From Nocardioides pocheonensis (GTDB lineage: Bacteria > Actinomycetota > Actinomycetes > Propionibacteriales > Nocardioidaceae): a stretch of 48,930 nt of DNA. Shown here one piece after another: positions 1 through 7,929 of this stretch; position 1 is the stretch's first letter, and every line of letters begins with the position of its first letter. The notes under the pieces were generated by a model that worked only from the letters and a program-made list of their open reading frames with translations, did no database searches and was not told the DNA's origin. The translations under genes were made by a program, and so were the position numbers. Where the stretch lies: positions 137,736-186,665 of the forward strand of contig NZ_RJSF01000005.1 of the NCBI RefSeq assembly GCF_003725535.1. Direction: 5' to 3'.

Positions 1-238
1 GGCTGCGCGGAGCGCGGCGACGTTCCCGCAGCTCAGCGACCGCGAACGCGAGGTCCTCGACCTCCTGGCTCACGGCGACTCCAACAGCCGGATCGCGACA
101 CGGCTGACGATCTCGGAGAAGACCGTGCGCAACCACGTCTCGAACATCTTCGCGAAGCTGGCCGTCGCCGACCGCGCGCAGGCCATCGTCCGTGCGCGCG
201 AGGCGGGGCTCGGCGTACACCCGCCGTACGAACGCTAG
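1..238 (+). CDS. LuxR/NarL-type transcriptional regulator, C-terminal part
   Basis: This is the 3' end of a gene entering from the left edge; the frame is open from base 2 and ends in TAG at 236-238. The 78 visible residues hold a complete LuxR-type helix-turn-helix: LSDREREVLDLLAHG, then the recognition helix region ISEKTVRNHVSNIF, then the closing helix up to the AREAG segment. Such domains bind DNA, usually as the output of a two-component response regulator or of a larger ATP-binding or HD-type protein. The N-terminal input domain lies outside the window, so the signal sensed cannot be told. The HTH call is firm; response-regulator status is only likely. Confidence 0.9.
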   Translation, partial: AARSAATFPQLSDREREVLDLLAHGDSNSRIATRLTISEKTVRNHVSNIFAKLAVADRAQAIVRAREAGLGVHPPYER

Positions 239-451
239 GTCCGGATCCCGAAGGACCCGAGCCTGCGTGCAGGCAGATCGAGCCGCGTCAATCCGCTCGG
301 ACACTGGGGCCTGGGCGGGATGAAGACGGGGCGGGACGTTCGCCTCTGCTCGGCGGCGCTCGGTCGACCTAGCGTGAGCAAGGTAGAGATCCGTCTCCCT
401 CGCCGCCGCCGGCGAGCGGCGCCGAGGCACAACTGAGGGAGGGACGAAGGC
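239..451. other. Intergenic region upstream of the DUF6448-type gene
   Basis: This 213-base stretch lies between the LuxR-type gene and the next plus-strand gene. I see no coding signal in it. Its right end carries a strong ribosome-binding site (GGGAGGGA, about 10 bases before the ATG at 452). A promoter for the next gene should lie here, but I cannot place -35/-10 elements with confidence. Confidence 0.4.
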
Positions 452-997
452 ATGCCTCCGCACTGCGACTCACTCGATGGTCCGGTCGTCACCGCCGCAC
501 GTCAGGCACTCGACGCCGGCGACGTCACCTTGATCCTGCCGTTCGTGCACGAGGACGGCGAGGCCGAGGTCCGGACGATGTTCAGCACCGTGCAGCCGGT
601 GCGCAGCCTCGGCGGCCCTGCGCGCGAGGTGGCCGACCGGCTGTTCTTCGAGACCGTCGTCCGCGTCCACCGTGCCGGGGAGGGAGCCCCGTACGCCGGC
701 CTGAAACCCGCCGGTCTGGACGTCGGCCCGGTGATCCCACTTGCCGAACGAGCCGTTGCGAGCGGATCGGCTGCCGACGTGGCGGAGTACCTGACCGGCG
801 TCCTGCACGACGAGCTCAAGCACCGGCTGGAGAAGGTGAACACCTTGGCCGCCGCGAAGGACCAGTCCGTGCCCGACGCGCGGGCGTACGTGGAGGCGAT
901 GCTCGGATTCCAGGTCTACAGCCACCACCTGCTCCAGGCCCTGCACGCCCCGGCTCACGGTGATGCCGGACACGAACCCGGCCACAGCCACGAATAG
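452..997 (+). CDS. DUF6448-type conserved protein, His-rich ends
   Basis: This 181-residue protein has the opening MPPHCDSLDGPVVTAAR followed by a helical domain with the segment LPFVHEDGEAEVR. I recognise the pattern as that of the uncharacterised DUF6448 family, recalled rather than searched. There is no signal peptide or membrane segment. The segment HDELKHRLEKV and the tail HAPAHGDAGHEPGHSHE are rich in His and acidic residues, as is the N-terminal HCD, so divalent-metal binding is a reasonable guess but not shown. The start is supported by GGGAGGGA upstream. It stands alone: the next plus-strand gene is about 5 kb away. Function is unknown. Confidence 0.8.
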   Translation: MPPHCDSLDGPVVTAARQALDAGDVTLILPFVHEDGEAEVRTMFSTVQPVRSLGGPAREVADRLFFETVVRVHRAGEGAPYAGLKPAGLDVGPVIPLAERAVASGSAADVAEYLTGVLHDELKHRLEKVNTLAAAKDQSVPDARAYVEAMLGFQVYSHHLLQALHAPAHGDAGHEPGHSHE

Positions 998-1350
998 ACC
1001 CCTTGCCGCCTCAGCTGCGGTCCGAATCACGTCTGAGGACGGCGACGTCACGACGAGACGGGCACCGTGACGGCGAGGGAGATCACGTCCGCGAGGCTGG
1101 TCGTGCTCCGCCCGATGCGACCCCGCGGGGGTTCGGGAACGTCGGCCCTTGTCGTGCACGGCGGCGCGGCAGAACGCCGACGGTATGGGGAGCTCGACCA
1201 GGGCGACGGCCGCGCGACCGGGTCGGGTCCGTCGGCTGCAGTCAAGCCTGCGGGACGACAGGAGCGGGCGGGTGGTCTTCCTCTCCCCTGCCTGCTGAAC
1301 CGGAACACCCGGTACCTGGGGCGCGTTCCGGCCGGGTGCGGTGGACGAGG
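998..1350. other. 353-base intergenic region, nothing recognised
   Basis: This lies between the convergent stops of the DUF6448-type gene and the NTF2-like gene. Open frames exist on both strands, but their translations are Arg/Pro/Ser-rich low-complexity readings without ribosome-binding sites or recognisable domains. I see no strong hairpin followed by a T-run. Confidence 0.4.
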
Positions 1351-1764
1351 TCAGGCCCAGAACTCCGTCACCGCCGGCGGGTCGCCGATGAACTGGTCGA
1401 CCGAGCGGACCTTCCCGTCCTCGAGCTGGAAGTAGAGGATCTGGATGTCGTCGAGGGTGCGGCCGTCCGGGCGCTCTGCCGAGATCCGGGTCAGGACGGC
1501 GACCTGGCCCGCGCCGCTCGGCAGATACAGCTGCGGGACAGGGCGCAGGGTCCCGGCAGTGAGCTCCATCGAGGCCGCCAGGAAGCCGACGATCTCGTCG
1601 ATGCCGTTCTTGATCCCTCCGAGGGAGTCGGGGTTGCGGTGGTTCCAGGTGGCGTCGCCGTGGAAGCCCGCGGCGAAGGCGACGATGTCGCCCGCGGCGA
1701 CCGCCTCGAAGCCGGCCCTGACGGCATGGACGTCGGCCTGGGCGGTGTCGGTGATGGTGCTCAT
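1351..1764 (-). CDS. NTF2-like/SnoaL-like domain protein
   Basis: This 137-residue protein has the cone-shaped NTF2/SnoaL pattern: an N-terminal helix (DVHAVRAGFEAVAAGDI), then HGDATWNHRNP, a middle helix (NGIDEIVGFLAASMEL) and a strand-rich C-terminus ending in IQILYFQLEDGKVRSVDQFIGD. Such proteins bind small hydrophobic ligands or act as cyclases, isomerases or ester-cyclase-like enzymes; the substrate here is unknown. I chose the ATG at 1762-1764 because AGGAGG sits 7 bases upstream; an ATG ten codons earlier lacks such a site. It lies just downstream of the HD-GYP/LuxR gene on the same strand with an 86-base gap, so it may have its own promoter. Confidence 0.85.
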   Translation of the reverse strand: MSTITDTAQADVHAVRAGFEAVAAGDIVAFAAGFHGDATWNHRNPDSLGGIKNGIDEIVGFLAASMELTAGTLRPVPQLYLPSGAGQVAVLTRISAERPDGRTLDDIQILYFQLEDGKVRSVDQFIGDPPAVTEFWA

Positions 1765-1850
1765 GGTGTTCCTCCTGAGTGGGTGGTGCGGCACATCAGG
1801 AACCTAGGAAGCCGCGGTACGCCGCCGCATCGACCGTTCGATCGATATCG

Positions 1851-3371
1851 CTAGGGAGTTGCGGCGAGGCCGTGCCGCATCGCGAACATGGCCAGTGCGG
1901 CCCGGGTCGTGACCTCGCACTTGCCGTAGATGTGCACGGTGTGGGTGTGCACGGTCGAGGCCGAGATGAACAGCCGCTCGGCGATCTGCTTCTTGGTCAG
2001 GCCGGCCGCGAGCAGCCGAAGCACCTCGAGCTCGCGCTCCGTGAGGTCGACCGGCAGGGCCGGGAAGCTCGGTGCGGGCCCGTCCGCAGCGGCGAGCACC
2101 GCGCGCACGGCGTCGCGATCGAGCGGCAGTTCCGAGATCCGCCGGGCGGCCTCGTCCGGGGTCATCGCCTGCCGGTACGGCCTGGGCTCGCCGAAGCCGT
2201 GCCAGGCCTCGGCCGCGGCGAGGAGGCGCGTGGTCGGGTCGAGCTCTGCGGCACGGACACCCATCGGGTAGCCCGAGCCGTCCATCCGCTCGTGGTGCCG
2301 GCTGACCACGGCGGACAACGGCTCCAGCACCGGCGACCGGGCCAGGATCCGCCCCGAGTGGTACGGATGCAGCCGCACCAGCTCCCACTCGTCCGGGTTC
2401 AGCGGCCCCGGCTTCTCCCAGATCCCGGTCGGGACCGCCACGCGTCCGAGGTCGTGCACCAATCCTGCGCGGTACGCGAGTCCGGCATCGGTGCCCGCCA
2501 GCTGGGCGGCGGCAGCCTTGGCCAGCCTTGCCACCCCGCGCGAGTGCCCCTGGAAGTACGGCGACTTCAGGTCGGCGGCGTCACCGAAACCGGCCAGCAC
2601 GTCGTCGAGCTGGTCGTCGTCGTCGAAGTAGCGATGCGGCGTCGGTTCCGCGGCCACGACGGCAGCCCAGGCGTCCTCGGCGCGGGAGAGCCCGAGGAGC
2701 CCCTCCGCGTCGTCGAGGAATCGCCCGGCGATCTCGGGGTCCAGCGCCCGCCCGGACCAGCGGGTCACGGTTGCCACCGCCTGCTCGCTGCCGCCGACGG
2801 CGTCGAACATCGCGACCGCGTAGCCGACCGCGGCGAAGCGTGCCGGTTCGGGTACGTCGGCCCCGGACCGGCCGGCGGGCGCTCCCTTGCCGTCGTACCG
2901 CTCGAACGCGCAGAGGACCGACTCGCTGACGGCCGCAGGCAGGCCGAGCAGGGCGACCAGACCGGCGCCGACCTCGCAGTCTGCGCGGGCCGCCTCGGTG
3001 ACCAGGCCCGGCACCCTCGGTATCCGCGCCAGGACCCTCAGCTTCTCGGAACCGCTTCCCAGACCGGCCAGGAAGCGCAGCGCCTCGGCGGGGTTCGCGG
3101 TGTCCGTCAGGTCGCCCTTGGCCCGCACCGCGATGTCATCGCCGCCGAAGTGCGCCGCCGCCTCGTGCGAGGTGGCGGCGCAGCCGGCGAAGCGCATCAG
3201 GGTCGAGTAGAAGACCTCGGACTGGCGCGGCGGCGAGAGCCCGGAACGCCGAGCCAGCTCGGTGGCGACGAGGCAGGACCGCATCGCCTCCCCGACCGGA
3301 TGACCGCGCGTCAGGTCGCTGGTGACCGACAGCGCTGCCACCACACCGGCTACCCGCACCTGGCTCGGCAC
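1851..3371 (-). CDS. Tandem HD-GYP-type phosphohydrolase with C-terminal LuxR HTH
   Basis: This 506-residue protein has two HD-like halves and a DNA-binding tail. The second HD-GYP unit is intact: His306-Asp307 in LVHDLGRVAVP, then HHE at 359-361 and DGSGYP at 364-369. The first unit is degenerate; its GYP region reads FERYDGKGAPAG around residues 156-167, lacking the HH pair. Residues about 443-506 form a LuxR HTH (LTERELEVLRLLAAG, then ISASTVHTHTVHIYGKCEV). HD-GYP domains often hydrolyse cyclic di-GMP, so this may be a one-piece nucleotide-sensing transcription factor, but neither activity is proven. The start is a GTG with no strong Shine-Dalgarno; it was kept because VRVAGVVAALS is the expected beginning of this family. 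Confidence 0.88.
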   Translation of the reverse strand: MPSQVRVAGVVAALSVTSDLTRGHPVGEAMRSCLVATELARRSGLSPPRQSEVFYSTLMRFAGCAATSHEAAAHFGGDDIAVRAKGDLTDTANPAEALRFLAGLGSGSEKLRVLARIPRVPGLVTEAARADCEVGAGLVALLGLPAAVSESVLCAFERYDGKGAPAGRSGADVPEPARFAAVGYAVAMFDAVGGSEQAVATVTRWSGRALDPEIAGRFLDDAEGLLGLSRAEDAWAAVVAAEPTPHRYFDDDDQLDDVLAGFGDAADLKSPYFQGHSRGVARLAKAAAAQLAGTDAGLAYRAGLVHDLGRVAVPTGIWEKPGPLNPDEWELVRLHPYHSGRILARSPVLEPLSAVVSRHHERMDGSGYPMGVRAAELDPTTRLLAAAEAWHGFGEPRPYRQAMTPDEAARRISELPLDRDAVRAVLAAADGPAPSFPALPVDLTERELEVLRLLAAGLTKKQIAERLFISASTVHTHTVHIYGKCEVTTRAALAMFAMRHGLAATP

Positions 3372-3503
3372 GCCCGGATCGTAGCGCCGGGCGGCCCCGG
3401 GCGTGGGTCTCGGCAGCAGCCGACTCGGGCTCGAAGCCCACGTCCGGGTCCTCCTCGGCCTGATCGTCCTCGTCGACGAGCTGGTCGGTCGACGCTCGAC
3501 GGC

Positions 3504-4370
3504 CTACTTCGGCGCGACGAACCTGATCGACTCCAGGGCCGAGGCGGCCTCGTCCACCAGCGCCTTCGGTGCGTCTTCGGTGTGGAACATGTCGACCACC
3601 ACGGTGGTCCCGTTCACGTCCACCACCCAGAAGTCGATGACGACGGTGCCGGAGACGGCCTGGCGGTTCTCGAAGTAGCTGATGCCGCGGGCGCGACCTC
3701 CGGCGGCGGCCGCCTGGTTGGCCACCAGGTAGGCGGCGCCGTCTCCGCACTTGGCGTCGACTCGCATCCGCAGATGGAGGGCGTCGTGCCCGAACGCAGT
3801 CGTCGGCGTCGGCTGCTGGACGACCTCGCTCCGCGGCATCCCGGCGAGCTGCTGGGCCAGCTGCTGCGGCTCGGTCGCGGCCGGCTCGAAACCGGCCGCC
3901 ATCCTGCAACCGCCGGCCACCGACTCGGCCTGGTAGGCACCGATCCCGGCGAAGTGGTCACCGTCGTACGCCACCGGGTAGTTCGAAGCAGCCCAGTGCG
4001 TACCTCCGAGGGTCAGGTCTGCGTCGATCCTCGTCCCGTCCGCAGCAACGCCCACCTGGGCTCGATAGGTGCCGGCCTCAGCCGGCTCCTGGTCGTTGCT
4101 CACCCACCTCGGCGGGTTCGTGGCATCCGCCGACGCGGTCGGCACGGTGGCGACGCCGGCATCGGGATCACCATCCACGATCCGGGCGATGCCGTAGGCG
4201 CCGCCGGCGACGAGCAGCACCGCAGCGGCGGCAAGCCCGACCCACGTCGAGGTGCGGCGGCGGCGTCGCTCCTGCCCGCGATTGACCATGCGTTCGATAT
4301 CGGGTGTGGGAGTGGTGCGCATCTCCGCCTCCTGACTGAGTACTGCTCTGAGTTCCTCTTCGAGATTCAT
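3504..4370 (-). CDS. Single-pass membrane protein coupled to sigma factor (anti-sigma-like position)
   Basis: This is a 288-residue protein. A short cytoplasmic N-terminus (MNLEEELRAVLSQEAE, then a basic RGQERRRRRTS stretch) precedes one membrane helix at about residues 42-65 (TWVGLAAAAVLLVAGG). A roughly 220-residue extracytoplasmic part with paired Cys residues follows. The ATG overlaps the sigma-factor stop as ATGA, so the two are translationally coupled. In SigE-family loci this position is usually held by a membrane protein thought to modulate the sigma factor. I see no zinc-binding anti-sigma motif, so an anti-sigma role is an inference from position and topology only. Confidence 0.8.
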   Translation of the reverse strand: MNLEEELRAVLSQEAEMRTTPTPDIERMVNRGQERRRRRTSTWVGLAAAAVLLVAGGAYGIARIVDGDPDAGVATVPTASADATNPPRWVSNDQEPAEAGTYRAQVGVAADGTRIDADLTLGGTHWAASNYPVAYDGDHFAGIGAYQAESVAGGCRMAAGFEPAATEPQQLAQQLAGMPRSEVVQQPTPTTAFGHDALHLRMRVDAKCGDGAAYLVANQAAAAGGRARGISYFENRQAVSGTVVIDFWVVDVNGTTVVVDMFHTEDAPKALVDEAASALESIRFVAPK

Positions 4371-4876
4371 GACTCGCCCAACACCTCTCCGACACCCGAC
4401 GCGGACAGAGCCCGACGGAGTGCCTTCATCGCCGCCGACGTCTGTGACTTCACGGTTCCCGGCGCACACCCGAGGACGTCGGCGATCTGCGCCTCGGTCA
4501 GGTCCTCGTAGTAGCGCAGCACGATCACGGCCCGCTGCCGCACGGGTAGTGCGCACACCAGCGGCCACAGCAGCGACCGGTCGAGCACGCCGACCTCGAT
4601 CGCCTCCCCGGCGGCCTCCGGCACCGAATCGGACGACACCTCGCGAAGCCAGGCTCGACGGCGGCTCGACACCAGCGCATTGGCCAGCATCCGGCGTACG
4701 TACGCCTCGGGGAAGTCCATCCTGCTGATCCTCGGCCAGCTCGCGTAGGCCTTCTCGAACGTGGTCTGGAGCAGGTCCTCGGCCACGGTCGGCGACGCGG
4801 TGAGGAGGTAGGCCAGGCGATACAGCGACGTCCATCGCGCGGCGACGAACTCGACGAAGTCCTGCTCGGTGCTCAT
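4367..4876 (-). CDS. SigE-family RNA polymerase sigma factor (ECF type)
   Basis: This 169-residue sigma-70 factor has region 2 (FVEFVAARWTSLYRLAYLLT, then AEDLLQTTFEKAYASW) and region 4 (LPVRQRAVIVLRYYEDLTEAQIADVLGCAPGTVKSQTSAAMKAL). The FVAARW...LYRLAYLLTG-like opening is typical of the actinobacterial SigE (SACE/SCO-type) ECF group. It directs RNA polymerase to a small set of promoters, probably under control of the membrane protein whose start overlaps its stop. GGGGGTGAG lies just before the ATG. Its regulon cannot be told from the window. Confidence 0.93.
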   Translation of the reverse strand: MSTEQDFVEFVAARWTSLYRLAYLLTASPTVAEDLLQTTFEKAYASWPRISRMDFPEAYVRRMLANALVSSRRRAWLREVSSDSVPEAAGEAIEVGVLDRSLLWPLVCALPVRQRAVIVLRYYEDLTEAQIADVLGCAPGTVKSQTSAAMKALRRALSASGVGEVLGES

Positions 4877-5020
4877 CGCTCACCCCCGTGGATCGTCACA
4901 CCCCCTGTAACGCGATGGTGTCCGATCCGGTTCGTCGGCGCCGGACATTGCGTTCCGCGACCGCCCACGTGCGTGCGCCGATTCGCTATAGGTCGGGCGC
5001 GTGTCTCGACGTGCTCGGCG

Positions 5021-5812
5021 TCAGGGAGACCGAGCCCAGGTCTGGACGAGGGTGAAGGTGAGTCCGCGCCGCGTGGGATCCGCCAGCTCGTCCTCGACCT
5101 CGGCGAGCAGCGTGTCCAGCTCGGACTCGGTGACCTGCTCCAGCAGTCGGGCCCGCAGGGAGGCCGCGAACTGCAGCGGCAGCCGGAGGTAGGGATGGCC
5201 GGGCTCCAACGCGACGATGTCCGCGCGGATCTCGGGCTGCATCCCCATGCCCTGGAGGAGGTCGTACGTGAACCGGCCCGCGTCGAAGTCCCCACCGGCG
5301 GATCGGAACGCCTGCAGGATCATCTCGATCAGGTGGCGGGCGCGAGGGGCCTCCGGGGTGAACGTCCACGAGGCGGTGTCGGGATCTTCGAAGGCCAGGA
5401 TCCCGCCGGGAGCAACGAGGCGCGACAGCGCGCCGATCTGGTTCTCGAACCTTCCCAGAGGTGCGAGCTGGAAGCGCGCGTGCACCAGGTCGAAGGACCG
5501 GGGAGGCAGACGACTGTCGAAGAGGTCGTCGCGGACGAGCTCCACGTTGGTCAGCCGCTCCGCGCTCAGGAAGGAGCCCGCTTCGCGTAGCAGGTCGTCG
5601 GAGATGTCGGTCCCGACGCAGGTGCCGCTCGGGCCCACCCATGCGCTGAGCAGGCGCAGCCAGCCCAGGCAGCCGCAACCGACGTCGACCACGCGTTTGC
5701 CCTCGCCCGCACCGAGGAACTCCAGCAGTCGGCTGCCGGCAGGCTCCCAGACCCTCGACTGGAGCTGCAGCCTCTCCAGCTCGGTCAGCTGCCCCGCCAT
5801 CAGGTACGACAC
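5021..5812 (-). CDS. SAM-dependent class I methyltransferase
   Basis: The Rossmann methyltransferase core is clear: motif I VVDVGCGCLGWL, acidic strand-2 residue in VGTDISDDLL, motif around VRDDLFDSRLPPRSFDLVHARF, and post-motif LSRLVAPGGILAFEDPD. The length is about 263 residues, usual for a small-molecule methyltransferase; the acceptor is unknown. I chose the GTG at 5810-5812, giving the start VSYLMAGQLTELERLQLQ, because family members generally begin with a similar YxMG segment. An ATG four codons later (5800) is equally possible. The gene is divergent from the AMIN-like exported protein. An 87-residue in-frame extension upstream exists but is not protein-like. Confidence 0.85.
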   Translation of the reverse strand: MSYLMAGQLTELERLQLQSRVWEPAGSRLLEFLGAGEGKRVVDVGCGCLGWLRLLSAWVGPSGTCVGTDISDDLLREAGSFLSAERLTNVELVRDDLFDSRLPPRSFDLVHARFQLAPLGRFENQIGALSRLVAPGGILAFEDPDTASWTFTPEAPRARHLIEMILQAFRSAGGDFDAGRFTYDLLQGMGMQPEIRADIVALEPGHPYLRLPLQFAASLRARLLEQVTESELDTLLAEVEDELADPTRRGLTFTLVQTWARSP

Positions 5813-5995
5813 TGCTGGATCATCCCGCCACGGCAATCGCTCGTCCAGGACCTCGCACGCACGGCTGCGATCCCCGGACCTGGCCGAAGCCCTCCGAAGG
5901 AGGACCACCGGCCCTGCCCTCAGCGGGCCGTCCGGCGGACGCTGGCAAGGGAACGACCCGCAAGGTACGGGTCCCCCAGCATGCGAGGTAGTGCC

Positions 5996-6520
5996 ATGAA
6001 GCGTCTCCGTGTCCTCTTCGTTCTCCTGATCACCGTCCTGGTCGGCGCCCTCCTGAGCCCGCCGGCGTCCGCGGGATCCGTGTGGTTGACCAGCAATGCC
6101 TCCTGGACCAACCCGACGGCATCGTCGCCACTCCCCCGGGTCATCAGCCTGAGCTACGCGCAGCACCAGACCTTCGACCGCGTGGTGATCCGGATCCGCG
6201 GGCCGCTCCCCGGAGGCAGCGCCCGCTACCAGCGATCGTTCAGCTACGACCCGAGCGGTCTGCCCGTGCCCATCCGGAGCACGTCAGGACTCCAGGTCAC
6301 GCTGACCCCGGCGTACGGCCACGACGACGCCGGGCACAACCTGTACGTCGGTCCCCGGCTCGCCCACCCGCGGTTCCCGACGCTCAGGGCACTGGCCTAC
6401 ACCGGCGACGCCGAGGGACAGGTGACCTTCGCCTTCGCCCTCGATCACCGCGCCCCCTACCGCGTCTTCACCCTGTCGTCCCCGTCCCGGATCGTCATCG
6501 ACTTCCGGCACCGGAGCTGA
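5996..6520 (+). CDS. Exported AMIN-like domain protein
   Basis: This 174-residue protein has a clear Sec signal peptide (MKRLRVLFVLLITVLVGALL, cleavage likely after SPPASA). The mature part is a strand-rich domain resembling the AMIN-like domain of actinobacterial exported proteins: HQTFDRVVIRIRG near the start and a closing YRVFTLSSPSRIVIDFRH. AMIN-type domains often bind cell-envelope polymers, so an envelope-associated role is likely; no catalytic motif is visible. The start at 5996 was chosen because GAGGTA lies 5 bases upstream, whereas the ATG at 5981 has no such site. It is monocistronic and divergent from the methyltransferase. Confidence 0.82.
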   Translation: MKRLRVLFVLLITVLVGALLSPPASAGSVWLTSNASWTNPTASSPLPRVISLSYAQHQTFDRVVIRIRGPLPGGSARYQRSFSYDPSGLPVPIRSTSGLQVTLTPAYGHDDAGHNLYVGPRLAHPRFPTLRALAYTGDAEGQVTFAFALDHRAPYRVFTLSSPSRIVIDFRHRS

Positions 6521-6563
6521 GCGCGCGCGACGGTGACGGGCTCGCGCTGCCAGACTCTGCGCC

Positions 6564-7283
6564 GTGAGCAGACGATTCGAAGGCAAGCGCGCACTCGTCA
6601 CCGGAGCGGCCGGGGGTGTCGGCCGGGCGACGGTCGAGCTTCTCGCTGGGGAAGGCGCCACGGTTGTCGGTCTCGACCTGGACGCGAGCGATGATGTGCT
6701 GGCCTGTGACGTCAGCGACGAGACCTCCGTGCGCGCTGCCGTCACCGCTGCGGCCGAGCGCCTGGGTGGGCTCGACGTGGTTGTCAACGTCGCTGGCGTC
6801 GACCAGTTCCGCAGGTTCGAGGACCTCGACCTCGCCGTCTGGCAGCGCCACCTCGGCGTCAACCTGACCGGCCCGATGCTGATCAGCCACGCCGCCCTGC
6901 CGTACCTGCGCGAGTCCCGGGGCAACATCGTCACGATCGCCTCCATCGCCGGCCTGCGGGCCCAGCCCTACCAGGCGGCCTACTGCGCCTCGAAGGCCGG
7001 CGTCATCCAGCTCATGAAGTCCCTCGCGCTCGAGCTCGCCGCCGACGGCATCCGCGTCAACACCATCTGCCCCGGCGGCGTGGAGACCGACCTGCCGACC
7101 AAGGCCGCGGCCGAGCACCCCGACACCGACCTCGACTGGGGCCTGCTGATGGAGACCGCGGGCGCGCGCTACGGCTTCATGCCGCCCAGCGACATCGCCG
7201 ACGCCATCGCCTACCTCGCGTCGGACGCCGCGGCCTCGGTCACCGGGGCCGTGCTCTCGGTCGACCGCGGCACCGCCTGCTGA
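6564..7283 (+). CDS. SDR-family NAD(P)-dependent oxidoreductase
   Basis: This is a 239-residue classical short-chain dehydrogenase/reductase. The cofactor motif TGAAGGVG lies at 13-20, NVAG near 75, and the catalytic residues are Ser127, Tyr140 and Lys144 (YCASK). Asp37 in GLDLDAS after the second strand favours NAD(H). The C-terminus has the family signature ending in LSVDRGTAC. It reduces or oxidises a hydroxyl/carbonyl on an unknown substrate. The start is a GTG at 6564 with no strong Shine-Dalgarno. It converges on the deaminase gene with a 16-base gap that can form a hairpin. Confidence 0.93.
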   Translation: MSRRFEGKRALVTGAAGGVGRATVELLAGEGATVVGLDLDASDDVLACDVSDETSVRAAVTAAAERLGGLDVVVNVAGVDQFRRFEDLDLAVWQRHLGVNLTGPMLISHAALPYLRESRGNIVTIASIAGLRAQPYQAAYCASKAGVIQLMKSLALELAADGIRVNTICPGGVETDLPTKAAAEHPDTDLDWGLLMETAGARYGFMPPSDIADAIAYLASDAAASVTGAVLSVDRGTAC

Positions 7284-7299
7284 CGGGCGAACAGCCCGT
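7283..7299. terminator. Short hairpin between convergent stops
   Basis: ACGGGC and GCCCGT form a perfect 6-bp stem around GAACA, filling exactly the space between the SDR stop (7281-7283) and the deaminase stop (7300-7302). There is no T-run, so it may be a weak bidirectional terminator or just mRNA-end structure. Confidence 0.35.
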
Positions 7300-7773
7300 T
7301 CACTCGCGGTGAGCCGCCTCCTGGTGCAGCACGAACATCATCTGGTCGTACGGCGGCACCGGTCCCGTGACGTGGATGCCGGGCAGGACGGTCGAGAGCG
7401 GCAGGGTGGCGACCGGAGAAGCCGACAGGCCCCAGGACGCGCGCCACTCGGACAGCTGGGCTGCCGAGACCGCATAGACGACCGCGCCGAGTCCGACCCA
7501 CCCGTGTGCGGCGGCGCACATCGGGCAGTGCTCGCCGGAGGTGTAGACGGTCGCGCTCGATCGCTCCAGGGCGTCGAGGTGTCGCCAGGCCCACTGGGCG
7601 AGCTCGAGCTCGGGGTGGGCCGTCGGATCGGCGAGGGTTCGTTCCTTGTTCCGGGCCTCGGCCAGGACGTTCCCCGCCGCGTCCACGAGCACCGAACCGA
7701 AGGGATCGTCCCCGTCGTCCAGCGCCTCGCGCGCGAGCTCGACGCAACGTGCCAGGTGCTTGTCGTGATCCAT
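7300..7773 (-). CDS. Cytidine/deoxycytidylate-deaminase-family nucleoside deaminase
   Basis: This is a 157-residue zinc deaminase. The zinc ligand and catalytic pair His53-x-Glu55 is in AHPELEL, and Cys83 and Cys86 are in EHCPMCAAA, the standard HxE ... PCxxC arrangement (here HCPMC). The middle segment SGEHCPMCAAAHGWVGLGAVVY is that of the guanine-deaminase/tRNA-adenosine-deaminase-like superfamily. The C-terminus (TGPVPPYDQMMFVLHQEAAHRE) points to a small-base or nucleoside substrate rather than tRNA. It acts in the cytosol; the substrate is unknown. It lies alone between convergent and divergent neighbours. Confidence 0.9.
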   Translation of the reverse strand: MDHDKHLARCVELAREALDDGDDPFGSVLVDAAGNVLAEARNKERTLADPTAHPELELAQWAWRHLDALERSSATVYTSGEHCPMCAAAHGWVGLGAVVYAVSAAQLSEWRASWGLSASPVATLPLSTVLPGIHVTGPVPPYDQMMFVLHQEAAHRE

Positions 7774-7929
7774 CGTCGCGATCGCTCCGCCATCTCGCCG
7801 TGAGGTCGGTCGCAGTATGCGCCCGGCACGTCAGACACGGCGAGCCGAATACGCCGGCCCGCAACAATGACCAACGCTGCGGCCCGACCGCTCCTTCCGG
7901 ACCGGCGCCGACACCGGCATCCTGAACCC

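Noticed and set aside
1779-4511. Very long plus-strand open frame opposite the HD-GYP, membrane-protein and sigma genes
   Set aside because: It is antisense to three well-recognised genes, rich in Arg/Gly/His without domain patterns, and has no ribosome-binding site. It is an artefact of high G+C codon bias.
7609-7621. HPE instead of HAE in the deaminase, taken at first as a broken active site
   Set aside because: The family needs only His-x-Glu; the middle residue varies, and both zinc Cys residues are present.
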